Shown here piece after piece: positions 23,089 to 35,543 of a stretch of DNA of 64,000 nucleotides. Position numbers and translations under genes: made by a program. The DNA lies in the NCBI GenBank assembly GCA_963576475.1, contig OY754987.1:8922666-8986665 (forward strand), written 5' to 3'. Source of the DNA: Molanna angustata. Its lineage: Eukaryota > Arthropoda > Insecta > Trichoptera > Molannidae. Under the pieces are notes generated by a model, which was not told the origin of the DNA, did not search any database, and worked only from the letters and a program-made list of their open reading frames with translations. Position 1 is the stretch's first letter. The number at the start of each line of letters is the position of its first letter.

Positions 23089-24029
23089 GTAAGTATCAAA
23101 ATTCATTATTTTCTATTAACTTGAAATGTAGGTGCAAATAATATTGTTCTTCGTTTATTTTCTCAAGAGATGTTCAAAGGAGTAGTTATTTATTTATTTT
23201 ATTTTAAACGCGCTTAATAAGCTATTACTTTTTTAAAGATAAAAATTATAATTCATCAACTGCAAACTTAAATAGATACATATACTATAAAAAAACAACA
23301 AATAGTCAACAAAACAAAAATGAAAGAAAAAGAACATAAAATATTACAATTTTTAGCCAAAAAATAAAACGAATATAATTATCAAAACTAAAATGGCTAA
23401 AAGACCCATAGCCTCTTTAAGAAGAAATATTTCATTAATTTTCTTTTTAATTACTTTTTTATATTAACTTATTATTGTTTTATTATGTGCCTAGTTTTTT
23501 TTTTGTAAGTATGTAAAGGTAAGTTTTTTTAAATTTTTTTTAAATTTTGTATTTTTATGTGTTTATTTTTTTGATTACTTACGTAAAAGACAATTTACGC
23601 CGTAAATACTCAAATAAATAAATTAATGAATTATCTTTTATATCGGTATTTGCATCTTATCGTTTATTTAAATTTGCCAGCTTAAAATAGTCAGACTTAC
23701 ATCATAGTATAATTGCTGAGTTTTTTTCCTGTAAAAGTATACTACAGCAGGAACAACGATTGGATTACTATGAACCCTGACTTTTTTAACACTAGTCGTG
23801 GCTTTTGGATACAACAGCCTTCAAAGTGTTAAAAATTACTAATTAAACACGTCAGTTATAGTACGAATCGTTATACTAATTATTAAGCATGATCTTGTAT
23901 ATAATTACTACGGAAACTATAAGAAATCATTTATTACATTTAAAGACAGACATCTTTAAAGAAACAATTTTGGTGTAACAATCTTCTTTTCTGCTGTGGT
24001 GTCCTTTTACAATAAAAGAAAGGGTACTT

Positions 24030-24680
24030 CATGATTCACTAATTAAGTTTTTTTTAAACATCAGTTTACTATACTTACTTCATAAATCACTCATTAAGTA
24101 TTTGTTTAACATCAAATTTACTACATTTACTTCACGATTCACTCATTAAGCATTTATTAAATATCAATTTACTACTTCTACTTCATGATTCACTCATTGA
24201 GTATTTATTTAACATCAATTTACTATATTTACTCCATGATTCACTCATTAAGTATTTATTAAACATCCATTTACTTCATGATTCACTCATTAAGTATTTA
24301 TTTAACATCCATTTACTACATTCACTTCATGATTCACTCGTTAAGTATTTATTTAACATACATTTGTTACATTTACTTCGTTATTAACTCATTAAGTATT
24401 TATTCAACATCAATTTACTACTTTTGCTTCATAATTCACTCATTAAGTATTTATTTAACATCAATTTTCTACATTCACTTAATGATTCACTCGTTGAGTA
24501 TTTATTTAACTTCAATTCACTACTTTTACTTCATGATTCACTCGTTAAGTATTTATTTAACATCCATGTTCTACATTTACTTCATAATTCACTCATTAAG
24601 TATTTATCTAACATCCATTTACTTCGTTATTAACTCATTGAGTATTTTTTAAACATCACTTTTACTACATTTAGGTAGTT
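24030..24680. repeat. Minisatellite, about 51 bp x 12
   Basis: Degenerate head-to-tail copies of a unit containing attcactcattaagtattt, then a ttaacatc block and a ttactacattt block. Because the unit length is near a multiple of three, it yields a long repetitive open frame (MIHSLSIYLTSI-like), which is not a credible gene. Lies in the receptor intron. Confidence 0.85.
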
Positions 24681-25190
24681 CATGATTCACTAATTAATTA
24701 TAATCCATAACTAAAACGATAATTAATTTGTTAAGTTTTTGTTTAAGGGATTAAAATAATTGATCCGTTTGATGTTGACATTTAATTAAATTATTGTAAG
24801 TAAAAGATTATCACCAACTTTCTTTAATAACTCGAGAAAATTTCCGACGCATACAATTTTTGAATTAACTTCTTACGTTTGTTTTACGATTTATAAAAAT
24901 GGAATATGAAAGTTTAAATTATCTTATTACTTAATCCTATGAATAATTGTATAAAGTTTTAAATTTACGTTGTTTTTTTAAGTCTTAATTCTGTCTAATT
25001 AATGTCTTATGGATAGCAAGCCATAAGCTGAAAAAAGACAATCAATAATTGATAGAAAAAATTGAGTAATTAAGTAATTATGCACATTAAGGATGTTAGA
25101 ATCACTTGATTACATTTTTACATTTACATTTTAAAGCCAATAATATTTATTGATTTTTAATATTTATTTTTTTTCCACTGAAAGAATATT

Positions 25191-25216
25191 CTCTCTCTCT
25201 CTCTCTTTCTCCCTCT
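25191..25216. repeat. (CT)n short tract
   Basis: Run of ctctctctctctctttctcc in the receptor intron. Confidence 0.8.
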
Positions 25217-25884
25217 CCTTACTGTGCTCCTCGTCTTCTTTCTATCCTAAGTTCTCCATCACCAAGCTCTTCCATCGTCTTTCGGGACGATCCGGTAATT
25301 TCCTTCACAACGGAGCATAATCAAGTTGTGAGGCTATGTGTTTGTGTAGTTCTTTAAAGTGGTATTGTCGTTTTTTTAACTTTAATAAGTCTTTATTTTT
25401 TTGGAGTGTTTTTTTTTATTATTAATGATATTAATAACAATTGAATAAATATAACACTTAATTATTATTATTACCATTATACACTTCCTCAAAAGAATTA
25501 GCAGATCCATGCGTAAATTGCAAATTATTTAAAAGGGCAAAATAAAATGCAACAAACGCATCATCAAGCTTTCAATTGGGAAAAGTTCACCCACCCAGAT
25601 ACTTAACATATTATCACAGGATTAGGCTCTGAGGAGTTCTCTATACTACCTATCAACCCTACTGATTCCCGAATTGTAACTTTTAAAAAATCTTTAAGAT
25701 TCTACATGTATTCATTATTACCGTTTAAATTACGGATTAACGATTTTGGAATGCCAGTGTCTGAAATAATGAACGGTTATATTTATTTTATTTATTTATT
25801 TATTTTTTCACACCTTTATCACAAAGACTATTATGAAGATTACTGCTGCCCAACTAGGTAACCCTGTCCTGTTACATTATTATT

Positions 25885-26190
25885 AAAGTTCAGACTCCAA
25901 AAACCATGTTCAGATTCCTCATTCCAACGAGATGAGAATGTTCAGATGGGCTTGTGGTGTTCGAAGTCCAAATCCGTCGCAACAATAAGCGAAAAACTTA
26001 CCGAAAACAGATTGAGATGGTATGGACACATTATGAGAAAAGAGCGATTAATATAGAGGTGGAGCCCAGAAGACCATAGACCACTTGGATGCCCACAATA
26101 ACCAAAGATCTCAAGGGGGTAAGGCTTTGTTTGGGGGAGGCGGAGGACATAAGCACATGGAGATCAAGACTTGGCATTTCGCTCGCACTC
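25885..26190 (+). pseudogene. LINE post-RT relic
   Basis: Frames read EMRMFRWACGVRSPNPSQQ, then after a frameshift ISEKLTENRLRWYGHIMRK. These are the conserved RMLRW and LRWYGHV-R blocks near the C terminus of insect LINE polyproteins. The relic has a stop and frameshift and ends just before the Harbinger element at 26234. Confidence 0.6.
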
Positions 26191-26233
26191 GCGGCCCACC
26201 TTCGTTTATTCGTTCAGTCGAGTCGTTCACTTA

Positions 26234-27640
26234 GGCCTACTATCCACGGATAAATCATTTGTAGGATGCATGCATCCTACAAATGACGATAGGTGTATTT
26301 TGCATACATATGTGTACAAAACGCCTCAGTTTTCTTACAACTAACATCGAGAAAGCACGTATTTTTGTTGTGAAAATGTCACGTGATGATGATGAAGTAA
26401 TTATAGCATACAACTTTATTAGAAGACGACGAAACAGTCGAAGACACTACTAGATCCATCTGTTTTTTTTTCAGTGTTTGTTTTTTTGCGCCAATTCACT
26501 CCAAGCTCTATCCGTTATTGAAGGACACCATCTTTTCTCGAGTATTCCGGCAGTTTATTGTTATATAAACATGGATTTTGTTCTAAAAGATTAACAAAAT
26601 ACACCGCCAAGCCCGCCATTTTATAATGTAAACAACATCGGCGGTACTAATAACGAAAAAGTAGTGAGGTTGAACCATGGAATAGAGTAACTAAAACCTA
26701 ACGGCCAAAAAACTTACTAATAACCAAGTTTTATTTTATTCTATTTTATTCCATGGTTTATATCACTACTATCTTTAAAGCTAAACCATCCGGTCCCCTA
26801 GTTTAGTGGTGGAATAGCAATAGTGAATTCGTGAGCTGTCAAACGTCAAATAGACCGCGCGTATTGTATTTTGTCATTTTTAAAGAAATACTTTTTTTAA
26901 TTATGGACAACAATCTGTTTGATTATAGAATCGGCAATTTTGAAAGATGGTTTCAAGAAATAGAGCAGGTGGAAACAGTTTTTCGAAGACGCAAAATTTA
27001 TAAGGTGCGTTGTAATCCGTTTGTTGATTACGACGACATTAAGTACAGATTTTCAAAGGAAGGAATTAGACATCTCGTAGATTTATTTGGAAGAAGGCTA
27101 ATAAATGAAGATATGTCCAGAAATGGAGGAAAAAGATCACCGATACGTAAACAGTAAACTACCAAAACCATGCAGTAAACAAATAATGACAAACATAGAA
27201 ATACGATTCTCGATAGATGTCATAGATGACGGAATAAAGTCATAGAGAATGAACAAAAAAAAGCATAAAGTAAAGAAAAATTCCGAAATTCCCGTTAAAT
27301 GGCTGCGTTCACTCAACATTCATTCCGTATTCCATGGTTTACTTAGTCCTTGTACATTTTTACATTATTAGTCAGAACCCACTAAACCATGAATTAGTGC
27401 CTAATACGTGGTTTACGTAGTGCGAGGTTTAGTTGGCTAAAACGAGTTTTAACGAAAATTTTATTAGTACCGCGTCTTGCAAGTCGGTCGAGAAGTCAGC
27501 TGCACGCACCGCATGACGTGCGGCTGACGCGACGTTGCCGCTCCGTGGACACAGTTTTGATTGTTTCTATGCAAGATGCAAACATTCGTCAATTGACGAA
27601 AGCGTGCGCATGACGTGCGTTTTTACGTGGACAGTCGGCC
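26234..27640 (+). mobile_element. PIF/Harbinger-type DNA transposon derivative
   Basis: Flanked by the trinucleotide TTA on both sides (26231-26233 and 27641-27643), the target duplication of PIF/Harbinger elements. The inverted ends are GGCCTACTATCCACG and, on the other strand, GGCCGACTGTCCACG. A perfect 32-bp palindrome lies just inside the left end (26255-26286). A second inverted pair (GGTACTAATAA) is at 26643-26653 and 27461-27471, so this may be one element inside another. It retains only the first part of a HARBI1-like nuclease and depends on a partner for movement. Confidence 0.75.
26903..27157 (+). pseudogene. HARBI1-like nuclease N-terminal fragment
   Basis: From the Met at 26903 the frame gives 84 residues. 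RRRKIYKVRCNPFVDYDD and YRFSKEGIRHLVDLFG resemble the N-terminal domain of HARBI1-like nucleases of PIF/Harbinger elements, which lies ahead of the DDE catalytic region. Full-length family members are about 350 residues, so the catalytic part is absent. Adjacent sequence to 27640 has no further coding match. The surrounding TTA-flanked inverted ends support the assignment. Confidence 0.55.
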
Positions 27641-27949
27641 TTAGTGAACGTGTATGATCTCTTACCAATATAGTCATTTTTAGTTATTTTCAATATAGTC
27701 ATTTCTACTAGACCTTGTTATAAATTCACCACAGCTCATTTTTACCAAGATCAGATGAGGTGTCAAAGTTGATATCAAACAACAAATAATACCTAAGTAG
27801 TATTAAAAATAGTACGTAGGTATCACACAATTACGTAAATAATTTTTAATTATATTATTTATTAAAAAAAATGTTCAAATGCGAATACATGATACACTTA
27901 TTCCTATCCTCAAATGATAAAGATATTGACAAAAAATTACCTGCAACCA

Positions 27950-28165
27950 AATTCCATTCAATTTATATGTAAATGGCACGACCATGTAAACGATATTCTG
28001 AATGACGGAAATGTAAGAAGCGTGAACAACAGACGAACGTGTATGACACGATGCATGAACGTTGACGAGGCGATGAATGTATGCCAAAATAGGAAAATGT
28101 AGTGTTCGGTTCTCTTTACCTACCCCATGGGAAGCATGACGTGATTGTGTGTATGTATGTATGTA
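27950..28165 (+). pseudogene. LINE 3' end fragment, family W, copy 1
   Basis: Reads WHDHVNDILNDGNVRSVNNRRT and MNVDEAMNVC, then a 3' UTR with cggttctctttacctacccc and gcatgacgtgattgtg, ending in tgtatgtatgtatgta. A second copy lies inverted at 28488-28775; further plus-strand copies are at 38960-39290 and 41470-41625. Confidence 0.6.
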
Positions 28166-28487
28166 AATGAGTGTGAAGTTTAAGAATTTACCTACGATCG
28201 TTTATATTCTCCATTTCTTTATTAAAGATTATAAAACATTATTTAATACCAACAGTGTGGTTTTAATTTTGTTTATTTTTAACAAAATTGATCTTTGATT
28301 TATAGACTTAAAGCCCGAGGCAACTTAAAAATCTTGGAAATAAGATCTGATGCAAACTATGGATGGGCGTAGGTACCTACATTTTTTTTCATTAGGTATA
28401 AAATGCTTTATGTACGATGAGTTGTTTTTAGGTAAAAGTTGTTGTGTTTTAGAGTAATCATAAATTTTCAGTACGAATTATATATAC

Positions 28488-28775
28488 ATACCATCACGCT
28501 ATGCAGAGAGAACCGAGCGCCACTTACTTCTATCTTGACATACCTACATTCATCGCCTCGACAACATTCATACATCGTCTTATACATGTTCGTCTGGTGT
28601 TCACGCTTTTAATATTTCCGTCTTTCAAAATACCGTTCACATGGACGTGCCATCCCAACCTTGGGCGACCCCGACCTCTCATTCTATTCCTGTTCGCAAT
28701 GTATATTTTCTTCGTCAGGCGTTCCTCATTCATTCTCCCCATGTGGCCAAACCATCTCAATGTGTTCACGAATTA
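28488..28775 (-). pseudogene. LINE 3' end fragment, family W, copy 2 (inverted)
   Basis: The minus strand gives LRWFGHMGRMNEERLTKKIY, then RGRGRPRLGW and VNGILKDGNIKSVNTRRT, then MNVVEAMNV. These are the post-RT GHV-x-RM and GRP-RW blocks of an insect LINE. The last part is about as in copy 1 at 27950-28165, and the two form an inverted pair in the receptor intron. The 3' end carries atagcgtgatggtatgtata. Confidence 0.65.
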
Positions 28776-30034
28776 TCAATTTATAAAAAAAAAATTTAGC
28801 TCTTGGTACCTACACTCTTAACCTTAAAGAGAAAACGTACATTTGAGAATGTTAGAAATTGCTTAAAATGTCGTTAAATGAAACACAAAGCAGTATTTTT
28901 AATTTAACGTTTATGACGCTATAACAGCTGAAGAAATGGAGAATTAACGAGTTGATTAAATAATAAAAACTGGGGTCAGGGATCGAGTAAACAATTAGGT
29001 CCTTTAGAACTTAAAACACCATAATGTTTTTCATGTTAAGAAATTGTTGAAATCCAATAACACTGAATGTTTGAAAGGAAAAAAGTATAATTTTTAATTA
29101 CGTGAAATATACATAAATTGTAAAATATCAATTCAAAATAAAAACGAAAATAACAGGGAGAAAAAGAATCGTTATAATAATATTTTTCTTACAGGTTGTG
29201 AAAATGGCGGGTTTAATTATTAATATTAACTTAATGGTGTTTCCAGCTAATAGAAAAGCTAGACGCAAATACGATTTATGACAAATAAGGGGTGGAGAAT
29301 ACTTGGAGAATACTATTGTTAGAATAATTAATTATACTTTATACGATTTTTATACAAAGAAAGTTTTGACAGTTAAATATATAAAGATTTAGAGGTATTT
29401 GCTTGCTTTAATCTCTTACATATGGATTCAGAAGGTTTTTAATGCGTGTTCAAAGTATTATATTATGTTATAGCAAATAAATGTTCTCTAAGTTTTTACT
29501 TTTATTTCTATCTTATTTCAATGCAAAAAGGGAATGTTGATAGAATGAAAGAAGTAACTTACGATGACAATACAATATTAAGTAGGTACTTACATTGATA
29601 GGTACTTCAAACTTAGCACTGTGGAAGGTCAAACGACGCGACAAGTACCTACGGCTCCGGGCAGAATAATGAATTGCAAATCAAAAGAGGGGTTATATGT
29701 AGCCGTGTGCGTTTCTCGAATATTCGTGGACGGTTTGTTCCACAATAAAACATTTAAAACAGAGATCGCAATAGACAATGGACAATGATCAACAGTACAG
29801 TACAATTATTGCTCTCGAATATGCTAGGGATAGTTCCTGTGTTATATTGGGAGTAGTCTTTGGTTTTTGTAAGATAAACAACATTGTTTGACAAATTGTT
29901 ATTTTTGGTGTCGATTGTTAAATACGAACGATTGAGGGGTATCGTGATGTATATAATAACAATTTTCTACCATGCAATTCGACATTTAGCAATTCTATAC
30001 AGTTGATTACAGTATAGCATGTGAACTTAGCGAT

Positions 30035-31110
30035 TTGTGGGGTCAATCATATCACAATGTGAATTTATTTGCGACAAACATTTATTAGTTGGCAACTACT
30101 CTAAGAATGTGGGACTGTGTATGAACTTGAAAAAAATAAAAGTAATGGGCACAAAATACTTCCAGATTAGGATTGAAGACAGTACCATAGAAAGTGTCCA
30201 AGAATATGTATACTTGAGGCATAAAATTCAAAGAAAACCTGACTGTTGAACTCAAAATATGGGATATATCACGAAAAACCGGAAAACACCCATAAACCTG
30301 AAAAAGAAAGTATATGAAGCGTGTGTGCTGCCGGTTGCTACATATGGCCTAGAAACAGTCTTCTTCTTCAGCCCTCCTTCGTCCAGTAATGAACATAGGT
30401 CTCCCCCTGACACCTCCACAGCTCCCTGTCTTGAGCAGACCGCATCCATCCGCCTAATATCATCAGACCATCTTGTTTGAGGCGTTCCAACACTTCCTTT
30501 GTTCGTCCTAGGTCGCCATTCCAGCACATTCTCAGTCCATCTGGAGTCTGTGGTTCGGGCGACATGCCCTGCCCAGCTCCACTTCGGCTTGACAATCTTT
30601 TGGACAGCGTCGGTTATTTCGGTTTTCTCTTATCCACAAGTTAGTTTTTTATCTCTTTACGAAATACGTAGCATTCTCCTTTCCATGGCTCTTCGTGCTA
30701 CTGCTAAACAGTCATTCTTTCTACACTAAGTGCCGAGAAACTGCAAATCACGAGCTATGGAAAGAACCATGTTGGGTCTGTCGCTAAGAGATAAAATAAG
30801 AAATAAACTATGAGAGAAAGATCAAAAGTAACTGATATAATCCACCGTGTGGCAACTCTGAAATGGAAATGGACGGGACGCGTAGCCAGAAGCTCGGACG
30901 ATAAGTGGACAAAGGGAGTGCCGACTTGGAGACCTCATACGACAAAGAGAGATGTAGGGCGACTGCTGCCGGGGTGGTATACAACGATGCTGACGCGTCC
31001 AAGATGCAGACTTGGGACAGGACTACGTGGAGTAAAGGCCTTCGTTCAGTAGTGGACGGAAATAGGTTGCAGAAGAAGAGACCTAGGTCCAAATGCAGAG
31101 TCCTAGTTAC
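30035..31110 (+). pseudogene. RTE-like LINE C-terminal region, interrupted
   Basis: The left part encodes VGLCMNLKKIKVMG, VQEYVYLRHKI and VYEACVLPVATYGLETV up to 30360. The right part resumes in frame at 30714 with ILSTLSAEKLQ, then RERSKVTDIIHRV and LKWKWTGRVARSSDDKW. These match the post-FADD region of RTE elements, seen again at 42740-43468 on the other strand. The interruption is the RTE fragment at 30361-30705. Other frameshifts and stops are present. Confidence 0.75.
30361..30705 (-). mobile_element. RTE-like LINE 3' stub nested in an RTE, 8-bp TSD
   Basis: A 345-bp minus-strand fragment starting with a CTT-rich 3' tail at 30361 (aag repeats on the minus strand). Minus-strand frames read ENVLEWRPRTNKGSVGTPQTRWSDDI in part and WMRSAQDRELW, the C terminus of RTE ORFs. 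It is flanked by the perfect 8-bp repeat AAACAGTC (30353-30360 and 30706-30713). Removing it rejoins the host LINE frame exactly. Confidence 0.8.
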
Positions 31111-31161
31111 CTAAATACTAACTCCTAACCTCACTGAAGTATTTCGTATTCTTAAGTTAGC

Positions 31162-32040
31162 AATAGGCGTGATGACAGTAAGAAAAAATCATTGAAATTA
31201 TGATTTTATAAAATAAAATATGTTATAAAGATTTGAAAAAATATATTTATTTTCATTTTAAAAGAGCGAATAATATTAATATTATTAAAATAAAAATACA
31301 AAATATGTTTGTCCGCCATTTTATGTGAAACACCAATCAGAGCGCATGACGTCACCATATTGTTACTGTCAATTGTGTTTGTTACTGTCAACTGTAGTGT
31401 TGTTCGAAATGGCTATTTTTTTCATAACAAGCTATATGGAATATGCTGCTTATTTTTAACATGCTATTTTTATTTATTGATTTATTTGGTTTATTTGGGA
31501 CAATAAACCAAATAATATCGCTATCCGCTCTATTGAATCGTTGACGCATCTGTTGTAACACGCACCGAGTATTGTAACGTGGTGGAGAATATTTAACGTT
31601 TCAGAAATAAATAACTTGGTGGCTTTCATTGCTTGATTATAAAATAAAATGATGTTATTATATTGTTTGTGGGAGTTGTACAGTGTTACATGAGGTTGAA
31701 ATGGAAATACACAATGTATTATGATGAATCTAATATACATATGGGATAATTGTTATGATTCATATACATATTATGATTAATATATTAAAAAAAAATAGAA
31801 TGTTATGTAATAGGTGTGATGACTGTAAGAAAAAATCATTGAAATTATGATTTTAAAAAATAAAATAGGTTATAAAGATTTAAAAAATGTACTTATTTTC
31901 ATTTTAAAGGAGTGAATAATAATATTATAAATATAAAAATACAAAATGTGTTAGTCCGCCATTTTATGAGAAAAAACAATCAGAGCGCACGACGTCATAG
32001 TATGGTCGCGTCAATTCTTCTGATAGTCTTCAATACAATA
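31162..32040. repeat. Direct duplication of about 220 bp, offset 646 bp
   Basis: The block at 31162-31380 (aataggcgtgatgac, then attgaaattatgatttta, then gtccgccattttatg, then agagcgcatgacgtca) recurs with small changes at 31808-32005. The 420 bp between the copies is not repeated. Function unknown; either a local duplication or two insertions of one repeat. Confidence 0.7.
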
Positions 32041-32214
32041 TACGCATTAATTGTCGGTCTGGACAATGTTTATTTTGGTGTTTTTGATATATTAATATTT
32101 TAATTAGGTACTTAAAACTAAAACAAAACAATAAAATAGCAATGGAACAAGGATTCATCAAAGCAAATAGTTTCAATTTACCTAGATACTCGCCTACCTA
32201 TCGGGGGATACTAT

Positions 32215-32816
32215 GGGCCGGTATTACAGTGTCAGTTTAAGAGCTAAACTCAAGTTTCACAAAAATATAGCGTATTACAGTGTCCGTTTAGGCCTAATCT
32301 TCCCTCAAATATGTCACTAAAACGACAAATATTTAACTCAACGTTTCTGGCAGATTAAGTACTTAACTGTGAGTCAACTGTCATTTGCTAGGCAACTCGT
32401 GTAGTTTCAGTTTCTATCACTAGAGGCGTTAAGCAACGTGTGTAGTTTCAGTGTTGTATCACTAAAGGCGTTAGTTGTATCGACGGTGGCGCCACACAAC
32501 AAAACAAACTGACAGCCGTATTGAACATGGCCATTTAAAAGCATTATTTTGGTGAAAAAAATTAAATTTACCATGTTGGATAATAAAACAATGGTATTTA
32601 AAGTCGTAGCGTCCCGTTTTGTATTTCGTATTATTTGAGGTTATTTAAATTTGACAGATAATAACCACAGAAAAAGTGAAATATGTCTATAATTGAAGAT
32701 TTAGTAACTGACATGTTATATTGCACTGTAATACGGAAATGGATTCAATCTCCCCTTAACATTAATCTTGAGTTTAACAAACTCAATGAGTTGAGGGCCG
32801 ACTGTAATATCGGGCC
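32215..32816. mobile_element. MITE-like element with GGCC..TATTACAGT inverted ends
   Basis: The left end GGGCCGGTATTACAGT and the complement of the right end AGGCCCGATATTACAGT match. The inner blocks caag/ctaaactc pair with gagtttaacaaactcaa near the right end. A further tattacagtgtccgttta copy lies at about 32272. No clear target duplication and no coding sequence seen. Confidence 0.5.
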
Positions 32817-33972
32817 TAAGTTTATTGTATTTTGTATGTAACTTAGTTCTTATTGAATAAATAAATAAATAATGAACGCTCGCAACGTATGGTAAACTAA
32901 TTTAGTTTTAGTATTCTACAATTTTGTCACGCGATGGTGAGCTGACGAACGTTCGACATGTTATGATGCTGGTCACTGCCAAACTAAACTAGCAAGCTAT
33001 ATTTTTTTCATGCAATGAAGCGATTCGCGAAACGACGGCGATTACGCGAAGCATGCGTTTTAAAACATCGTTACAATTTTAGCAGCATACGAATTATTAC
33101 ATAGCGCTCGTTATTTGTATTGTGTTAATAACAAGCTATATTTATCTGCTATCGTTATTTTTAGCAATAGCAGCCATAGTAGTTATTTTTCTGCCTGTCT
33201 TAACTACTCTTAACTAGAATGGAACTTTTGATGGTCGGATATTTCTTTGCGTCGAACAAAGACTTTTGTTCATCAGAATTTCGAAACGTAAAAACTTAAT
33301 AATAAGAACATATAAGTACTTTATTTATCTGTAATTTAAATACAACTTACATCTCGAAAATCGATAAAATATGCTCCTTCTTCTCTCTACATTATGTGTT
33401 CATAAGCTAAAAACATACGCGGGAAACGTATGATGGCCTATTTTGACGTTTGGACATTAATGAAGTTCTTGCTTATTGCCTAAATAATGGTAAATATTAT
33501 ATTATTGAGAGCTAAAAGTGGGGGAACAAATACTGTACTTCATTGTAAACGCGTACTTAATAAAATACACTTATGTCTCGCCGTGCGAAATTTAATCACT
33601 TATTTCTCTTTTTTTTCGCGTGGGACGAAAACATATACCTCAGTAGGTTTTTTTTTCGTCGTGTTTGTACATTTAGGGATCGCACAACACTTATGTATGC
33701 ACTTTTGAATTGATTATAAATACACAAATCGTCCTAGAATACATATATTACATATAGTAGTGATATGCAGTTTACAATATCGTGACGTCACCGTCAGGGT
33801 CGGCAGCCGCCATGATACTACAAGCGTTTTTTGGCGTAAATGTCAAATTTGATTTTAAAATGGCGATTTTTGCTACTAAACCTTTATTTTATGTAGAAAT
33901 GTATATATATTTGAAAACAGTGAATGCGTAAAAACATCGTGAGATAGTTTTTCAAAATTAGTCATCATGCCT

Positions 33973-34394
33973 ATTGCGTTGCAGAGACATCACTAACTAA
34001 ATACTACGCCAACAGGTCGATGGCGTAGCATTTCACATTATTGCGTACGAAGAAAAGAGATAGATAGCTTTCTATGGGCTTAGACTGACGTTTAAAATGT
34101 TTTTTTGCTATAACAACACAAACATATGTAACCAACTTCACACTTTACACTGACAGCTCAATGACACGATTTTTCTGAAATTCCAGCGAATTTTGGGCAT
34201 CTCGTATGGATCGTTGAATACTCTGTTATTTGATTTGACAAAATTACCACATTTGTCGAAGTCGCTAAAAGTATTTTAGTACTAAACCACTCATAAGGTT
34301 CCTCGCGATCAACCTTACTTTTTGACAGTTTGCAAATGTTAGTTTACGTCGACGCGCAAGCGCTAAGTATTTAGATATGTCTCTACAATGCAAT
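33973..34394. mobile_element. Putative MITE with ATTGCRTTG inverted ends
   Basis: Left end ATTGCGTTGCAGAGACAT and complement of the right end ATTGCATTGTAGAGACAT match at 16 of 18 bases, followed by looser pairing (ctaactaaatactacgcc against ctaaatacttagcgc). Non-coding. Confidence 0.5.
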
Positions 34395-34544
34395 TCTCAT
34401 ACAAAAACTTGGTAGCATCCTCCAGTTAGGAAGCCACGTGATCTCCTAACTTAAGTGAGCGACTGTGCAATGAAAACATGGTTAGTATTTAGAATTTAGT
34501 ATTTAGGTAGGACTCGACATTCTCTTTAACTTTTTAGAAAAGAA

Positions 34545-34650
34545 AAATAATTTAATAAGAGACTTCACGTTGCTCGGGTTGGTTGGAAGAGATTGCCTTA
34601 TGGCAATAAACCTGCCTTTGTACACATGTACATAAATTATATAAATAAAT
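34545..34650 (+). repeat. Short interspersed repeat, family G
   Basis: The block agagacttcacgttgctcg, then ttggttggaagagattgcc, then a 3' aataaataaatt tail. It recurs inverted at 57860-57965; weaker fragments lie at 34960-34995 and 41275-41350. Probably the 3' end of a SINE or LINE. Confidence 0.5.
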
Positions 34651-34725
34651 TATATTCTAAAACTGCCTTGCGAATAAAATTATTGTGAGCTTTTGATTTT
34701 TCCTATTCTCACCTCTGCGCGATAA

Positions 34726-34903
34726 CTGGGGGGCAAGTCTGGTTCGACCGGCGAAATCAAAACCCCAGTGATTACCCATATCATGGATATAATTATCGTA
34801 TGGAGTTCTATGACATCTAAAGATATTGTATAATAATTATATCCATGATATGGGTAATCACGAGGGTTTTGATTTCGCCGATTAAACCAGACTTGCCCCC
34901 CAG
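34726..34903. mobile_element. Palindromic MITE, copy 1 (178 bp)
   Basis: Near-perfect inverted arms of about 75 bp: CTGGGGGGCAAGTCTGG at the left and its complement at the right, then a gcgaaatcaaaaccc block and an acccatatcatggatataat block in both arms. The centre is short. A second copy is at 55691-55878. Non-coding; target duplication not clear. Confidence 0.85.
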
Positions 34904-35517
34904 GTTTGCATATTCATTTCTCATGCAAATATTGGTTCTCTGGCCTGGAATCAATGGTTAGTTGTAAAAAAAATTTCATATGGCAATAAACTCGACCATT
35001 CAGACAGACCTCTTGTTCCATTCTTGTTACCTTTGCATATTTTCCTCGTCAGTCGTGATTCATTCATCCATTCATTCTCACCATACTCAAACTAAACATT
35101 TCTCAAAAATTCTCAAGTAAACCCTCATCCACACCTCCCGCTAAACCTATGAAACTTCTGCGCACCACAACAAATTAGATCAAACTCACCCAAGGAAGAG
35201 AACATCAGTTCTTGTAACTAGCTAGAAGTGTTAGTAAAATAAGCGAGTGGAAAGAAACAATACTCGAAACGACTCGAGAAATATTAAAAATCGACTGGTA
35301 AATTACTTTTACTGCACCGCTCGTAAACGTCATCTAGCAGCATCGTCATATGTGGGTTAATTTGCTATATATTCAACATTTTCCTCGTTATAATAATGAA
35401 ACAATTAGGTACATTCATTTTTGTATGTTAAAAATTGTCCAGCTTGATTGTGAACATTTTGAATTATAATAATATTCTACGTTACACGTGTAGATATAAT
35501 CATCGTTTTGTACAGCA

Positions 35518-35543
35518 ACATGGCATGGCATGGCATGGCATGC
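35518..35543. repeat. (ATGGC)n microsatellite
   Basis: Five consecutive atggc-type units (acatggcatggcatggcatg) in the receptor intron. Confidence 0.9.

Noticed and set aside
24278..24652. Open frame encoding a repetitive IHSLSIYLTSI-like protein
   Set aside because: It is the translation of a ~51-bp minisatellite; shifted units give the same pattern in another frame.
33240..33300. A further hammerhead-like CTGATGA with an ACAAA/TTTGT stem on the minus strand
   Set aside because: The GAAA box after stem II is missing (CGACGC instead), so the core is not supported.
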